DNA of 64,000 nucleotides from Alphaproteobacteria bacterium (GTDB lineage: Bacteria; Pseudomonadota; Alphaproteobacteria; Ferrovibrionales; Ferrovibrionaceae), in contig CANJGB010000001.1 in the NCBI GenBank assembly GCA_947473805.1, forward strand, positions 39,413 through 103,412, given 5' to 3'. How positions within the stretch are numbered: position 1 is the stretch's first letter; the number at the start of each line of letters is the position of its first letter. Shown here one piece after another: positions 26,828 to 35,499 of the stretch. A model generated the notes under the pieces. That model was not told the origin of the DNA. It worked only from the letters and a program-made list of their open reading frames with translations, and searched no databases. The position numbers were made by a program, and so were the translations under genes.

Positions 26828-27772
26828 TCAGACAATTCCTTCGGCTTGCTCCGGCCAGTCTTGCTGTTGCAACTCTCGGAACGCCTTAGCCACAAAATCG
26901 ATGAATAGAGATAGTTTCCGCGCAGGGTGGCTCGTCTTGCGATACACCGCATAAATGACCTGCTCGAAACTTGGATCGGTCGTCGTGCACTTGTAGTTCG
27001 ACAAGACCCGAAGCAGGCGCCCTGCCTCGATATCTGCCTTTACCGCCCATTCGGGTAGGATCGTTATTCCGTGTCCACGCAATGCGAGCGAATGCAAAAC
27101 ATGGCCATTGTTAGTCTGGATATGTCCGGCGACGTTCAATGTTCGAGCGCCGCCGGGACCCTGAAATCGCCAGCTCGTCTGCGCCTTCTCGAACCGGTAG
27201 GCGATACATTGGTGGTGTGACAGGTCTTCTGGCCGTTGTGGTAGCTTCTTGTTCTTCAAATAGGCGGGGCTGGCGCAAAGAACGCGAGGTGATCCTGCCA
27301 GGCGTCGCGCCGTCAGAGCAGAATCTTCCAGTTTTCCATTGTGAATGATGATGTCGATGTCTTGATCGATGATATCCACAGGCTTGTCGGACAGCGACAG
27401 GATCACGTGAATTTCCGGGTAGGCTCGCAGAAAAGAAGAGACGATCGACGGCATATAGTGGGTGCCGACAAGGACGCGCGATAGGACGTGCAGTGTACCC
27501 TGTGGCTCTGCCCCCAGTTCGCCAAGCTCCGCCCTTGTGTTCCGCACGTCGGAAAGGATTTTGATCGCGCGGGCATGATAAATCTGCCCTGCCTCAGTTA
27601 GAGAGATCTTGCGTGTACTGCGGTTCAGCAGCCGGATGCCAAGCGACTCTTCAAGGGAATTGATGTGTCGGACGACGGACGGGGTGGAGGTCCGAGCGTC
27701 GCGCGCGGCGCCGGACAGGCTGCCGGCGCGTACGACCCGCACAAACAGATCCATATCCTTGAGCGTTTCCAT
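26828..27772 (-). CDS. LysR family transcriptional regulator
   Basis: A 314-residue regulator with the winged HTH at about residues 3-62 (LFVRVVRAGSLSGAARDARTSTPSVVRHINSLEESLGIRLLNRSTRKISLTEAG) and the LysR substrate-binding domain after residue 90. It is divergent from the LLM gene at 27937, the classical LysR target position. In the intergenic gap ATCGCA (27855-27860) and TGCGTGAT (27866-27873) form an imperfect dyad that may be its site. The inducer is unknown, but the neighbours suggest a CoA-dependent acid catabolic pathway. Confidence 0.92.
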   Translation of the reverse strand: METLKDMDLFVRVVRAGSLSGAARDARTSTPSVVRHINSLEESLGIRLLNRSTRKISLTEAGQIYHARAIKILSDVRNTRAELGELGAEPQGTLHVLSRVLVGTHYMPSIVSSFLRAYPEIHVILSLSDKPVDIIDQDIDIIIHNGKLEDSALTARRLAGSPRVLCASPAYLKNKKLPQRPEDLSHHQCIAYRFEKAQTSWRFQGPGGARTLNVAGHIQTNNGHVLHSLALRGHGITILPEWAVKADIEAGRLLRVLSNYKCTTTDPSFEQVIYAVYRKTSHPARKLSLFIDFVAKAFRELQQQDWPEQAEGIV

Positions 27773-27936
27773 GTCCCATTCATTGTTTCAGTTTGTGGAA
27801 AGGTGATGCTCGCAGCTTACCGCTTATCGGACAGGATGGAGAACGATTAGTGTAATCGCAAGTGCTGCGTGATCGGCTTAGGTCCGCAGGTCGCATCGGT
27901 CGCCACTACCCTGGCGCGGCTAACTTGGAGGCGGGC

Positions 27937-29031
27937 ATGAAAATCGGTACTTTTTCTGTGATGCAGCAGAGAGACGTTACCAAGTCGCCCGCCGTGGTCC
28001 TTCAGGAGGCCCTTGAGCAGACTGTTGAGGCCGAGAAAATGGGCTTCGACGTCGCTTGGTATCCAGAACACCATTTCAACAACTACAGCCTATGTCCGTC
28101 ACCGCTCGTTATGGCTGCACATGCCGCGGCGCTCACGACCAAGATCAGGATCGGCACTGCGGTGCTTATCCTCCCACTCTATACGCCAGCTCGGATTATC
28201 GAAGAGATCGCTCTGGTCGACATTTTGTCGAAAGGCCGTTTGGAGCTGGGTGTTGGATCGGGTTACCAAAAATTCGAATTCGACCGCTACAACGTCACAA
28301 TGGATAACTACAAGCCGGTGACGCATGAACTCCTCGATATGATTGAGGCTGGTCTAACTCAAAGCCACTTCTCATATAACGGCCAGCACTTTCAGCAACT
28401 CGAGACTTCACTCAGCGTCCGGCCGATCCAGAAGCCGATGCCCCCAATGTGGTTCGCAACCTTCGACCCGAATATGATGCGTCGAGCTGCACGTGGTGGC
28501 CATGGCATATTCATTACCGGCTGGATGGGAAACTGGAAGCGTTTGGTTGGTGTGCGGGAGACCATTGACGACGCTTATCGTCAGGAGGGCAAAGATCCCA
28601 GAACCGCGAAAGTTGGACTTATGCGCTTCTGCTATGTCGGCGAAAGTCGTGCCGATGTGGAGAAGTACGTCGAATGTGCGCGCTATCAGCAGCGGTTGGG
28701 AAATTCGCTTAAGTTCCGTCGTGAATCCGCCACGAGCGGCTATTACATCGAAGAGAAGCCGTACGACGAGGAACTGCCCTGGGACAAGATGCTGGCGAAT
28801 ATCCCGGTTGGCGACGTCGAGACTGTGGCCGAACGGTTGACGCGGGATATAAGGGCGATCGGCGCAGAGCAGGTGTCGTTCATTGTCCAGGTAGGCGATC
28901 TGGAACAAAAGAAGGTCCTAAGGTCGATGGAGCTGTTGGCCGGTAAGGTAATGCCGCTCGTCCGAAAGGCGTTAGGTCCGTCATTTCCCTACCAGTCGGA
29001 GGGCGGTCAAACCGCTTCTGCGGCGGAGTAA
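27937..29031 (+). CDS. LLM class flavin-dependent oxidoreductase
   Basis: A 364-residue TIM-barrel luciferase-like monooxygenase. It starts MKIGTFSVMQQRD with GGAGG 7 nt upstream. An earlier in-frame ATG at 27862 lacks such a site. IRIGTAVLILPLYTPARIIEEIALVDILSKGRLELGVGSGYQKFEFDRY is the FMN-binding core, and MPPMWFATFDPNMMRRAARGGHG follows. It is first in a rightward run with a crotonase (4 nt on), a type III CoA-transferase and a second crotonase. That suggests an oxygenation followed by CoA-linked degradation. Confidence 0.92.
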   Translation: MKIGTFSVMQQRDVTKSPAVVLQEALEQTVEAEKMGFDVAWYPEHHFNNYSLCPSPLVMAAHAAALTTKIRIGTAVLILPLYTPARIIEEIALVDILSKGRLELGVGSGYQKFEFDRYNVTMDNYKPVTHELLDMIEAGLTQSHFSYNGQHFQQLETSLSVRPIQKPMPPMWFATFDPNMMRRAARGGHGIFITGWMGNWKRLVGVRETIDDAYRQEGKDPRTAKVGLMRFCYVGESRADVEKYVECARYQQRLGNSLKFRRESATSGYYIEEKPYDEELPWDKMLANIPVGDVETVAERLTRDIRAIGAEQVSFIVQVGDLEQKKVLRSMELLAGKVMPLVRKALGPSFPYQSEGGQTASAAE

Positions 29032-29034
29032 GTT

Positions 29035-29808
29035 ATGCAGAAAGTCGTCTCCGAACTCGTATGCGAGGGTGTGAGGCGTATATGGCTGAACGTTCCTGAG
29101 CGCCGTAATGCGGTCGATGCGGAAATGCTCAGTGCCTTACTGCAGGAACTGCGTGCGTCCGAGGCAGACAACGGCATTCGGGCCGTAGTTCTAAGAGGAA
29201 AGGGTGGCAACTTCTGTGCCGGTCGCGCCATGGATGCGGCGAGCAGTGAAGCTAATGCGCAAGATGGCAGGATAGCGATATCAACCGAACTCGCCTGCTT
29301 CATGCAACAAACTACTCTTGCGACAGTGTCGGTGGTGGAGGGCTATGCGGTCGGGGTCGGCATGTCGCTGGCCATTTGGTGCGACATAGCTATTGCCGCG
29401 ACGACCGCGACTTTCCTCGCTCCAGAACTCGAGCGCGGAATTCCTCCGACTGTCACCGCCGCCACGCTCTTGCGAACGGTTCCGGAAAAGCGGGCGATGT
29501 GGATGCTGCTAACCGGATCAAAGGTAGTGGCGGATGACGCGGAGAAGTGGGGCCTTGTTGCGGAGGTTGTGGCCGTGGACCGCGTCGCGGAGCGTGAGGC
29601 GGAAATCAGCGCCCGGCTTGGTGAAGCGAGCCCTAGCGCGTTGCGTTCTTTCAAGAAGTTTAAAAACGAAATAGCGCCGATGGGGTGGCGGGAGGCGATG
29701 GAAGTCGCCCATCGAACCAGCATGTCTGCCGTAGTAACAGATGATGCACGCGAAGGTGCACGAGCCTTCCGCGAGCGGCGCAAGCCGATTTGGGCCAAGC
29801 TAGTTTAG
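29035..29808 (+). CDS. enoyl-CoA hydratase/isomerase (crotonase) family protein
   Basis: A 257-residue crotonase. The oxyanion-hole segments are visible as VVLRGKGGNFCAGRAMDA and VEGYAVGVGMSLAIWCD. Of the two catalytic glutamates of true hydratases, the first position is Ser (GMSLAIWCD) and the second is kept (APELERGIPP). This argues for an activity other than simple hydration, such as isomerisation or hydrolysis. It follows the LLM gene by 3 nt and precedes the CoA-transferase by 9 nt. Confidence 0.88.
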   Translation: MQKVVSELVCEGVRRIWLNVPERRNAVDAEMLSALLQELRASEADNGIRAVVLRGKGGNFCAGRAMDAASSEANAQDGRIAISTELACFMQQTTLATVSVVEGYAVGVGMSLAIWCDIAIAATTATFLAPELERGIPPTVTAATLLRTVPEKRAMWMLLTGSKVVADDAEKWGLVAEVVAVDRVAEREAEISARLGEASPSALRSFKKFKNEIAPMGWREAMEVAHRTSMSAVVTDDAREGARAFRERRKPIWAKLV

Positions 29809-29817
29809 GTTTTTCGA

Positions 29818-31011
29818 ATGTCCGCACTTTCAGATCTTCTGGTTTTGGATTGCAGTCGCGTGTTGGCCGGCCCATTTTGCGGTCAATTGTTTGCGGAGCA
29901 GGGCGCTAGGGTAATCAAGGTTGAACCACCAGAGGGCGGTGATTTCAACCGAACCTGGCCCACAATCGTGAACAGCAAGCCGCCAGGTACAAGTTTCCTC
30001 AGTGTCAACAAGGGTAAGGAGAGCTTGACGCTCAATCTTAAGCACCCTGAAGGGAAGAAGGTACTTTACGATTTAGTTCGCCGTGCTGATGTCTTCATTC
30101 ACAACTATTTACCGGAAACGGCTGACGCGCTTGGTGTCGACTTCGAGTCGCTGTCGCAACTGAACGAACGCCTGATCTGGGTATCCATGACGGGTTACGG
30201 TGCAAAAGGCGATCTGTCCAACAAACCGGGGTTCGATACGCTAATGACCGCCTACAGCGGCATCATGTCGATCACAGGTGAGCCGGATCGCCCCCCCGTA
30301 AAGCCGGGCATATCAGCAATTGATCTTTCTACGGGTATGCTGGCGTTTGCGGGCGCCCTTGCGGCACTGCATGCGCGTAGTGCCGGCCGCTCGAAAGGTC
30401 AAAAAGTAGAAGTATCGCTGCTCGAGACCGCTGTGACCCTGCTAAATTTTCACGCAGTGAACTGGTTGGTGGCCGATAAACTCGATGAACGCGAGGGGGC
30501 GGACTACGGGCCGATTGTGCCGTTTGGCCGCTACGCCTGCAGTGACGGAGACATAATGTTCGGCGCGCCGTCGAACGATGTCTGGGAGCGGCTTTGTACG
30601 GCTATCGGTGCGCACGATCTTATCGGCCACGCCGTGCTGGGAACCCCTGATGGTCGGCGGGACAATCGCAAGGCGTGCGGTGATGCGCTAGAAGCCGTGT
30701 TGCGGCAGAATTCGGTCGCTTATTGGGGAGGCTGTCTTGATCGGGCAGGCATCGCCAATGCACCGGTCCGCAACATCAAACAAGTGCTTGAGGACCCCCA
30801 GGTCGTCGCGAATGACATGATTGTCGACTACCGTCTCGGTGATGGACGAGATGTGAAACTTCTTGGCACGCCCATAAATTTGTCCGCGGACGGTGGCGAG
30901 CGACCTCGCCCACCGCCGCTTCTTGGCGAACACACCGACAGTGTTCTTTCCGATACGCTCGGGATTTCGGCTACCGAGATATCTAGGCTGAAATCTCTCG
31001 GTGTCATTTAA
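29818..31011 (+). CDS. CaiB/BaiF family type III CoA-transferase
   Basis: A 397-residue enzyme that moves CoA between acids. The hallmark opening is LLVLDCSRVLAGPFCGQLFAEQGARVIKVEPPEGGD, followed by SVNKGKESLTLNLKHPEGKKVLYDLV. NKPGFDTLMTAYSGIMSITGEP contains the expected catalytic Asp. It lies between two crotonase genes on the same strand. Its role would be to activate the acid substrate for the crotonases. Confidence 0.93.
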   Translation: MSALSDLLVLDCSRVLAGPFCGQLFAEQGARVIKVEPPEGGDFNRTWPTIVNSKPPGTSFLSVNKGKESLTLNLKHPEGKKVLYDLVRRADVFIHNYLPETADALGVDFESLSQLNERLIWVSMTGYGAKGDLSNKPGFDTLMTAYSGIMSITGEPDRPPVKPGISAIDLSTGMLAFAGALAALHARSAGRSKGQKVEVSLLETAVTLLNFHAVNWLVADKLDEREGADYGPIVPFGRYACSDGDIMFGAPSNDVWERLCTAIGAHDLIGHAVLGTPDGRRDNRKACGDALEAVLRQNSVAYWGGCLDRAGIANAPVRNIKQVLEDPQVVANDMIVDYRLGDGRDVKLLGTPINLSADGGERPRPPPLLGEHTDSVLSDTLGISATEISRLKSLGVI

Positions 31012-31034
31012 CCATCTTGGGAATGAGATAGGCG

Positions 31035-31856
31035 ATGACTGATCGAAAGGAAAATGTTGCGCCGGGTGTATTGATTGAGCGTCAAGAAACTGTTGCAACA
31101 ATCACGCTCAACCGCCCGGATACGTTCAACTCCGTATCAGACGACTCTATGCGCGACGCGCTCGTGGGGGCCTTGGATGAACTGGCGGCAGATGGGCTTA
31201 CGCGCGCTGTTGTGTTGACCGGGAACGGCGTTGCGTTTTGTGCCGGCGGTAATGTTAAGGCGTGGAAGAAACCTGGTGGCTTTGCGTTGAATCCGCCCTA
31301 CAAGAATGTCGGCGACTATAAGTCCGGCATCCACCAAATTCCGCTGGCGTTCGAACGTTTCCCCCTTCCGATCATATGCGCGATCAATGGTGCCGCTATT
31401 GGTGCTGGTTGCGACATAGCATGCATGTGCGATATCCGGATTGCGTCTGCGAACGCATACTTCGCTTTGGCATTCGCGAAAATGGGTCTGGTGCCAGGTG
31501 ACGGAGGAGCGTGGTTTCTTCCACGCATCGTCGGGCGATCTAAAGCGCGAGAAATGCTCTTTACCGGCGACAAGGTGGGTGCTGAAGAGGCGTTGAGTAT
31601 CGGGTTGGTGTCGAAGGTAGTTTCGCCGGAAAAGTTGCTTGAAGTAGCGGTGGCCATGGCACAACGCATCGCCGCTAATTCTCCGCCGGCTATTAGAATG
31701 ACCAAGCAACTTCTGAACGAATCGGAGGAGGCGACCTTGGCCACCGTACTAACCCTTTCGGCAGCAATGCAGTCGGTTCTTCACAGCACTGATGATCACC
31801 ATGAAGCCATTGCGGCATTCGTCGAGAAAAGGCCCGCAAAGTTTACCGGCAAATAG
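31035..31856 (+). CDS. enoyl-CoA hydratase/isomerase family protein
   Basis: A 273-residue crotonase with VVLTGNGVAFCAGGNVKAWKKPG and INGAAIGAGCDIACMCDIRIASANAYFALAFAKMGLVPGDGGAWFLPRIVG. The first hydratase Glu position is Asp (GAGCD) and the second Glu is absent. The Asp in LVPGDGG corresponds to the PaaG-type isomerase Asp. This fits an enoyl-CoA isomerase or a related reaction better than a classical hydratase. It is the last intact gene of the mobile-looking region. Confidence 0.88.
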   Translation: MTDRKENVAPGVLIERQETVATITLNRPDTFNSVSDDSMRDALVGALDELAADGLTRAVVLTGNGVAFCAGGNVKAWKKPGGFALNPPYKNVGDYKSGIHQIPLAFERFPLPIICAINGAAIGAGCDIACMCDIRIASANAYFALAFAKMGLVPGDGGAWFLPRIVGRSKAREMLFTGDKVGAEEALSIGLVSKVVSPEKLLEVAVAMAQRIAANSPPAIRMTKQLLNESEEATLATVLTLSAAMQSVLHSTDDHHEAIAAFVEKRPAKFTGK

Positions 31857-32059
31857 ATTTACTGCACCAGTCTCTGTGCTTTGAAGGCGAAGTGACGGAG
31901 CTTTCAAATTATGGAGCGAGCCCGCAGGTTCGCTGCCGTTCCCGTCCCGCGATCGATCCGCCTCAACGTGCGACGTCTCCTGCGGTCCCCGCGCTTATGG
32001 GTCCGGGTTCCCCTAATTTCTGTACTAGGCAGCTAGAGCGCTTTCAGGTGCCGCTATCT

Positions 32060-32372
32060 TCTGGAACTCCGCGAGGATATGCGGGCCCGGCAGCCGCAGC
32101 ATTGCGTCAGGAGCTGGGCGGTAGCCGGGCGGCGGTAAAGACCCTCACTAGGTGGACCGGCGCGGGCGAGCGGGCCGCCTGGAATTGGCTATCGGCGGTC
32201 GATGGGCCCATAGGCACCACCACATCAACCTGATGCACCATTCGGACGTCGCGCTGGTCGCGATACTGCGGGCATCGGGCCGCTAGGAGGGGGCGCGATA
32301 CCAAAAGCTGCGATCTGCGCTCCTCCAGATTCGCCACCTCGGTCCCCTGACGGATGAATTTCTCCAGTTAGT
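32060..32372 (+). pseudogene. broken phage/island-type HTH gene
   Basis: One frame reads ALRQELGGSRAAVKTLTRWTGAGERAAWNWLSAVDGPIG. After a frame change at about 32212 another reads HHINLMHHSDVALVAILRASGR followed by TAG at 32284, then in frame EGARYQKLRSALLQIRHLGPL. The pattern (RELGG.. RWTGA.ER...NWL...GP.G.H...L.RHSD.VL...L..AGR) matches a small protein that I associate with alphaproteobacterial prophages and integrated elements. That association is from memory. The frameshift and internal stop indicate a pseudogene. The 5' end is approximate. Confidence 0.5.
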
Positions 32373-32450
32373 GCCTGGCTCTGAACAAGAGAGCGATCAA
32401 AATCGGCCTTCGGCATTTCCTAGACAGAACACCCGTTTTGCGGAGTGCTT

Positions 32451-32488
32451 GATTCTGGGGTTCGAATCTAGGTGCACTTCCTCCGCCA
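32451..32488 (+). other. tRNA 3'-end-like fragment (possible attachment-site scar)
   Basis: The bases GGGGTTCGAATCT and then CTTCCTCCGCCA look like the T-arm and acceptor 3' end of a class II tRNA, with a discriminator G and CCA. The T-arm does not pair properly and no anticodon arm precedes it, so it is not a functional tRNA. GTTCGAATCT and TCCGCCA are shared with tRNA-Ser(CGA) at 15755-15844. It marks the right edge of the low-GC accessory region. Confidence 0.5.
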
Positions 32489-32525
32489 GTTTTCCCTAGG
32501 AAAACCGGCTTTCGGCCCGACTGGC

Positions 32526-33596
32526 CTATTTCCGCAGATAGATCTCGACGCGGCGGTTCTCGTCATTGCGGACGCCGTCGGCGGTCGGCACGCGCGGGCG
32601 GGCCTCGCCGAACCATTCCTCGTTGATCGCCGCCTGGGCCACGCCCTTGGCGCGCAGATAGGCCGAGACCGCATCGGCGCGGCGGCGCGACAGGTCGACA
32701 TTGTAGCGGACCGAGCCGGCGCGGTCGGTGAAGCCCTCGAGCTTGATCGAGGTCGAGCCGGTGGCGCGGAAGTCGGCGATGGCGCGGTCCAGCACCTGGG
32801 CGGCGACCGGCGTGATGTCCGCCTTGTCGAACATGAAGAATACGATGTACGGGCCGGGGGCGACCGGCGCCACGGGCAGGGGCGCGGGGGCAGGGGCGGG
32901 CGGCGTGGCCTGCGCCACGCGCGGGGCCTGCTCCAGGCGCGGCTGGGGGGCGGCCGCCGGCAGCATGCCCGTGGTCCCCATCACCGCCTCGTCGCCGAAG
33001 CGGAACACGAGGCCGAGGGTCACGGTGTGGTTCTTGTAGGCCAGGTCGCTGCCACTGATCTTCGCATCCTGGGCATCGAAATAGCGGTAGGCCGCATCGA
33101 CCGCGATGTCCCTGGTAAAGGCCCAGGTCGCACCCGCAATGCCCTGATAGGCGAAGGTGGTGTCGGTGCCATCGGCCACGGTTACGCCGTTGCGGGTAAT
33201 GCCGTCGGCCTTCACACGCGCGGCGCCGGCGCCCACGCCGAGATAGGGGTTGAACGCCGTTTCCGGCAGGAAGTCGTGATAGATGTTCAGCATGCCGCTC
33301 ATGGACGAGACCGAACCGCTGGCGGTCGCCGCGTTGCGGATGCTGTCCACCTCGTTGCTGCGGTAGCCCGGCTCCACCTCGAGGCGGAAATCGCCGAACT
33401 GGTAGCCGACGGCGCCGAGCGCCGCCCAGCCCTTCTTGTCGTATTCCGCCCGGCCCGCATTGCCCACGTCGCCGTCGCGCAGCAGGTTGCCGCCGCCAGC
33501 CACGCCCAGGTACCAGCCCGGGGCGACCTGCGCCGACGCTGCGAAAGGTGCGGCCGCCAGAACGGACGCCGACAGGAGGAAAGCTTGGAATTTCAT
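32526..33596 (-). CDS. OmpA family outer-membrane protein (beta-barrel plus peptidoglycan-binding domain)
   Basis: A 356-residue protein. The signal peptide is MKFQAFLLSASVLAAAPFAASAQ (start at 33596, chosen by the signal sequence). An eight-stranded Omp25/OmpA-like barrel spans about residues 25-225, a Pro/Ala-rich linker about 235-260. A C-terminal OmpA domain follows with IVFFMFDKADITP, KLEGFTDRAGSVRYNVDLSRRRADAVSAYL and ENRRVEIYL. It anchors the outer membrane to peptidoglycan. It stands alone on the minus strand at the edge of the accessory region. Confidence 0.92.
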   Translation of the reverse strand: MKFQAFLLSASVLAAAPFAASAQVAPGWYLGVAGGGNLLRDGDVGNAGRAEYDKKGWAALGAVGYQFGDFRLEVEPGYRSNEVDSIRNAATASGSVSSMSGMLNIYHDFLPETAFNPYLGVGAGAARVKADGITRNGVTVADGTDTTFAYQGIAGATWAFTRDIAVDAAYRYFDAQDAKISGSDLAYKNHTVTLGLVFRFGDEAVMGTTGMLPAAAPQPRLEQAPRVAQATPPAPAPAPLPVAPVAPGPYIVFFMFDKADITPVAAQVLDRAIADFRATGSTSIKLEGFTDRAGSVRYNVDLSRRRADAVSAYLRAKGVAQAAINEEWFGEARPRVPTADGVRNDENRRVEIYLRK

Positions 33597-33747
33597 GCTG
33601 AACTGGCCCTGGACCGCAAATACTGAACGCACCAGGACACTACCCTGATCGAGATTGCCAATTAATTTAGCAAGTCCCGGGCCGGGAGAAATAGCGGTTC
33701 TGACGTATTCCGGCCGGTCCGGGCCGTCAAAACCGCCGAAATCATCC

Positions 33748-35239
33748 TTAACGTGCAGTGGCACGGGCCCCTTCGCCATGCCGGCCCGCGCCGGCCAGGC
33801 CGAAGAATTTCAGCACCCGGCCCAGTGTCTGCTGCATGAAGGACTTCTGGTCCTCCTCGCCCGACCCCTTGGCGGCGCCGGCGCGGGCGGCGGCATCGGC
33901 AGCGCGGCGCTGGGCCACCACCTCGGCCAAAGCGCGGGCGATGTCGGGCCGGTTCTGGATCAACGGCGCGATGTCTTCCTTCGAGATTTCGTAGGCGACG
34001 CAGTCGGTGGTCGCAATGATGGTGGCCGAGCGCGGCGCGCCGGTCATCATGCTCATCTCGCCGAAGAACGAGCCGGCACGCAGCCGGGCGACACGGCTTT
34101 CAGCCTGGCCTTCGGCCAGCGAGACATGCACCTCAACCGCGCCCTCGAACAAAACGAACATGGATTCGCCAGGCTCGGCAAAGCGGATGATCGCCGTGCT
34201 GGCGGGATAGAAGCGTTCCTGCATCGAACCGGCGAGTGTGCGCCGCTCCTCGGGCAGCAGTGCCGCAAACAATTCGATACGCTTCAACAGGGTGTCGCGA
34301 TCCTCCAGCGCGCGGGCATCGAACTGGCGCTGCGGCATCTCCGCGTGGAACACGTCCTGCTTGGGCACCGCGATTGCGATGCCGGCGAGGTGCAGTTGGT
34401 CCAGAACGGATTCGAGCACCAGGTGGCGCGGCGTGCCCGCCGTCGTCTTGGTCGAATCGATATGGTAGAGCAGGCCGTATTCCACGCCGACGCCGTTGAC
34501 GCCACGGATCTGCGCATAGGGCGCGGGTGTTTCCAGGCAGCGGTGCGTCCCGGCAATCGACTTCAGCGCCGCGTTCAGTACGCGCAGCACACGCGCCGGC
34601 GGCACCGCCGCATCCAGTGTCAGCGTCGTCATCTTCTGGCTGGCGCCGTTGGGCCGCGTGAAGTTGGTGATGGTCGCATCGCCCAGCTTGTTGTTCGGCA
34701 CGATGACCAGGTCCGTCCCAGGAATTGATCAGCCGCGTCGTACGCCAGTTGATCTCGATCACCTGGCCCGAGGGGCCGTTGGCGATGCTGATGTAATCGC
34801 CCAGTTCGAACGGGCGGTCGAAGTTCAGCGCCAGGCCGACGAACAGGTCGACGATCAAATTCTTCAGCGCCAGGCCGACCACGATGCCTATTGCGCCACC
34901 GGCGGTGAGGAAGGCGGTGATGGAATAGCCGAATACCACGCCGACAATGCCGGTGATCGCGAAGGCGAACAGCAGAATGCTGACCAGGTTGCGCTGCAGG
35001 CTGGGCACGCGAATCCGCTTGTTCAACTGGTCCCAGACGAGGACGTTGATCACCCGGTCCAGCGCGTAGGCCGCCGACAGCCACAACACGGTGCCAAGGA
35101 CGTAAGGAATGACCGTCACGTAGACGCCGACCGTCTCGCTGGCCAGGTCCTGCAGCATCAGGCGGTAGTAGAAGGCGACGCCGATGCACACTGCCATTAT
35201 CAGCAGCGGCTTCCACATGGCGCGGAGCAGGGCTTTCAC
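33748..35239 (-). pseudogene. MscS-type mechanosensitive channel with C-terminal cyclic-nucleotide-binding domain, frameshifted
   Basis: The N-terminal frame (GTG at 35239) encodes about five membrane helices and the MscS core (ITAFLTAGGAIGIVVGLALKNL; FDRPFELGDYISI; INWRTTRLINSWDG). At about 34715 the frame is lost by a change equal to a deletion of 2 mod 3 bases. The next frame continues VPNNKLGDATITNFTRPNG, then a cNMP-binding domain (EPGESMFVLFEGAVEVHVSLAEG; SFFGEMSMMTGAPRSATIIATTDC). Joined, the protein would be about 495 residues. Either the gene is broken or the sequence has a local error. If intact, it would be a cyclic-nucleotide-gated small-conductance channel. Confidence 0.8.
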
Positions 35240-35499
35240 TGGCGGCAACCTTGCATCGGCCCCGCACGGGCGCGGGCCGAAAAACGGTACGCAACATTTA
35301 CATGAGTCCCGACCCGCAACGCGGGCCCGACGGCCGACGCCTGTTCGCATATACGCAGTTGGCGCGCGTCATTGCAACGTCGCCCTGTCTCGCAACGCCG
35401 ATACCCCGAGGTTGTGGACCGCTCAGTCCGCCATTCCCGCGCGGGATGGCCTGCCTATGGCGGTTGGCCGCATGGGCAGGCTTGCGCCGATGGGGATGC

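Larger units (their letters stand above)
31857..32525. other. 669-bp stretch containing element remnants
   Basis: There is no intact gene between the crotonase and the OmpA-like gene. It holds a broken phage-type HTH gene (32060-32372) and a tRNA-3'-end-like fragment (32451-32488), followed by an inverted repeat GTTTTCC/GGAAAAC (32489-32505). This is what the far end of a decayed integrated element would look like. Confidence 0.6.

Noticed and set aside
32451..32488. Functional tRNA gene
   Set aside because: Only a T-arm and acceptor-like 3' end are visible. The T-stem does not pair and no anticodon arm precedes it.
32489..32505. Terminator of the OmpA-like gene
   Set aside because: The inverted repeat GTTTTCC/GGAAAAC has no T-run after it on the minus strand, so it is listed only as part of the remnant region.
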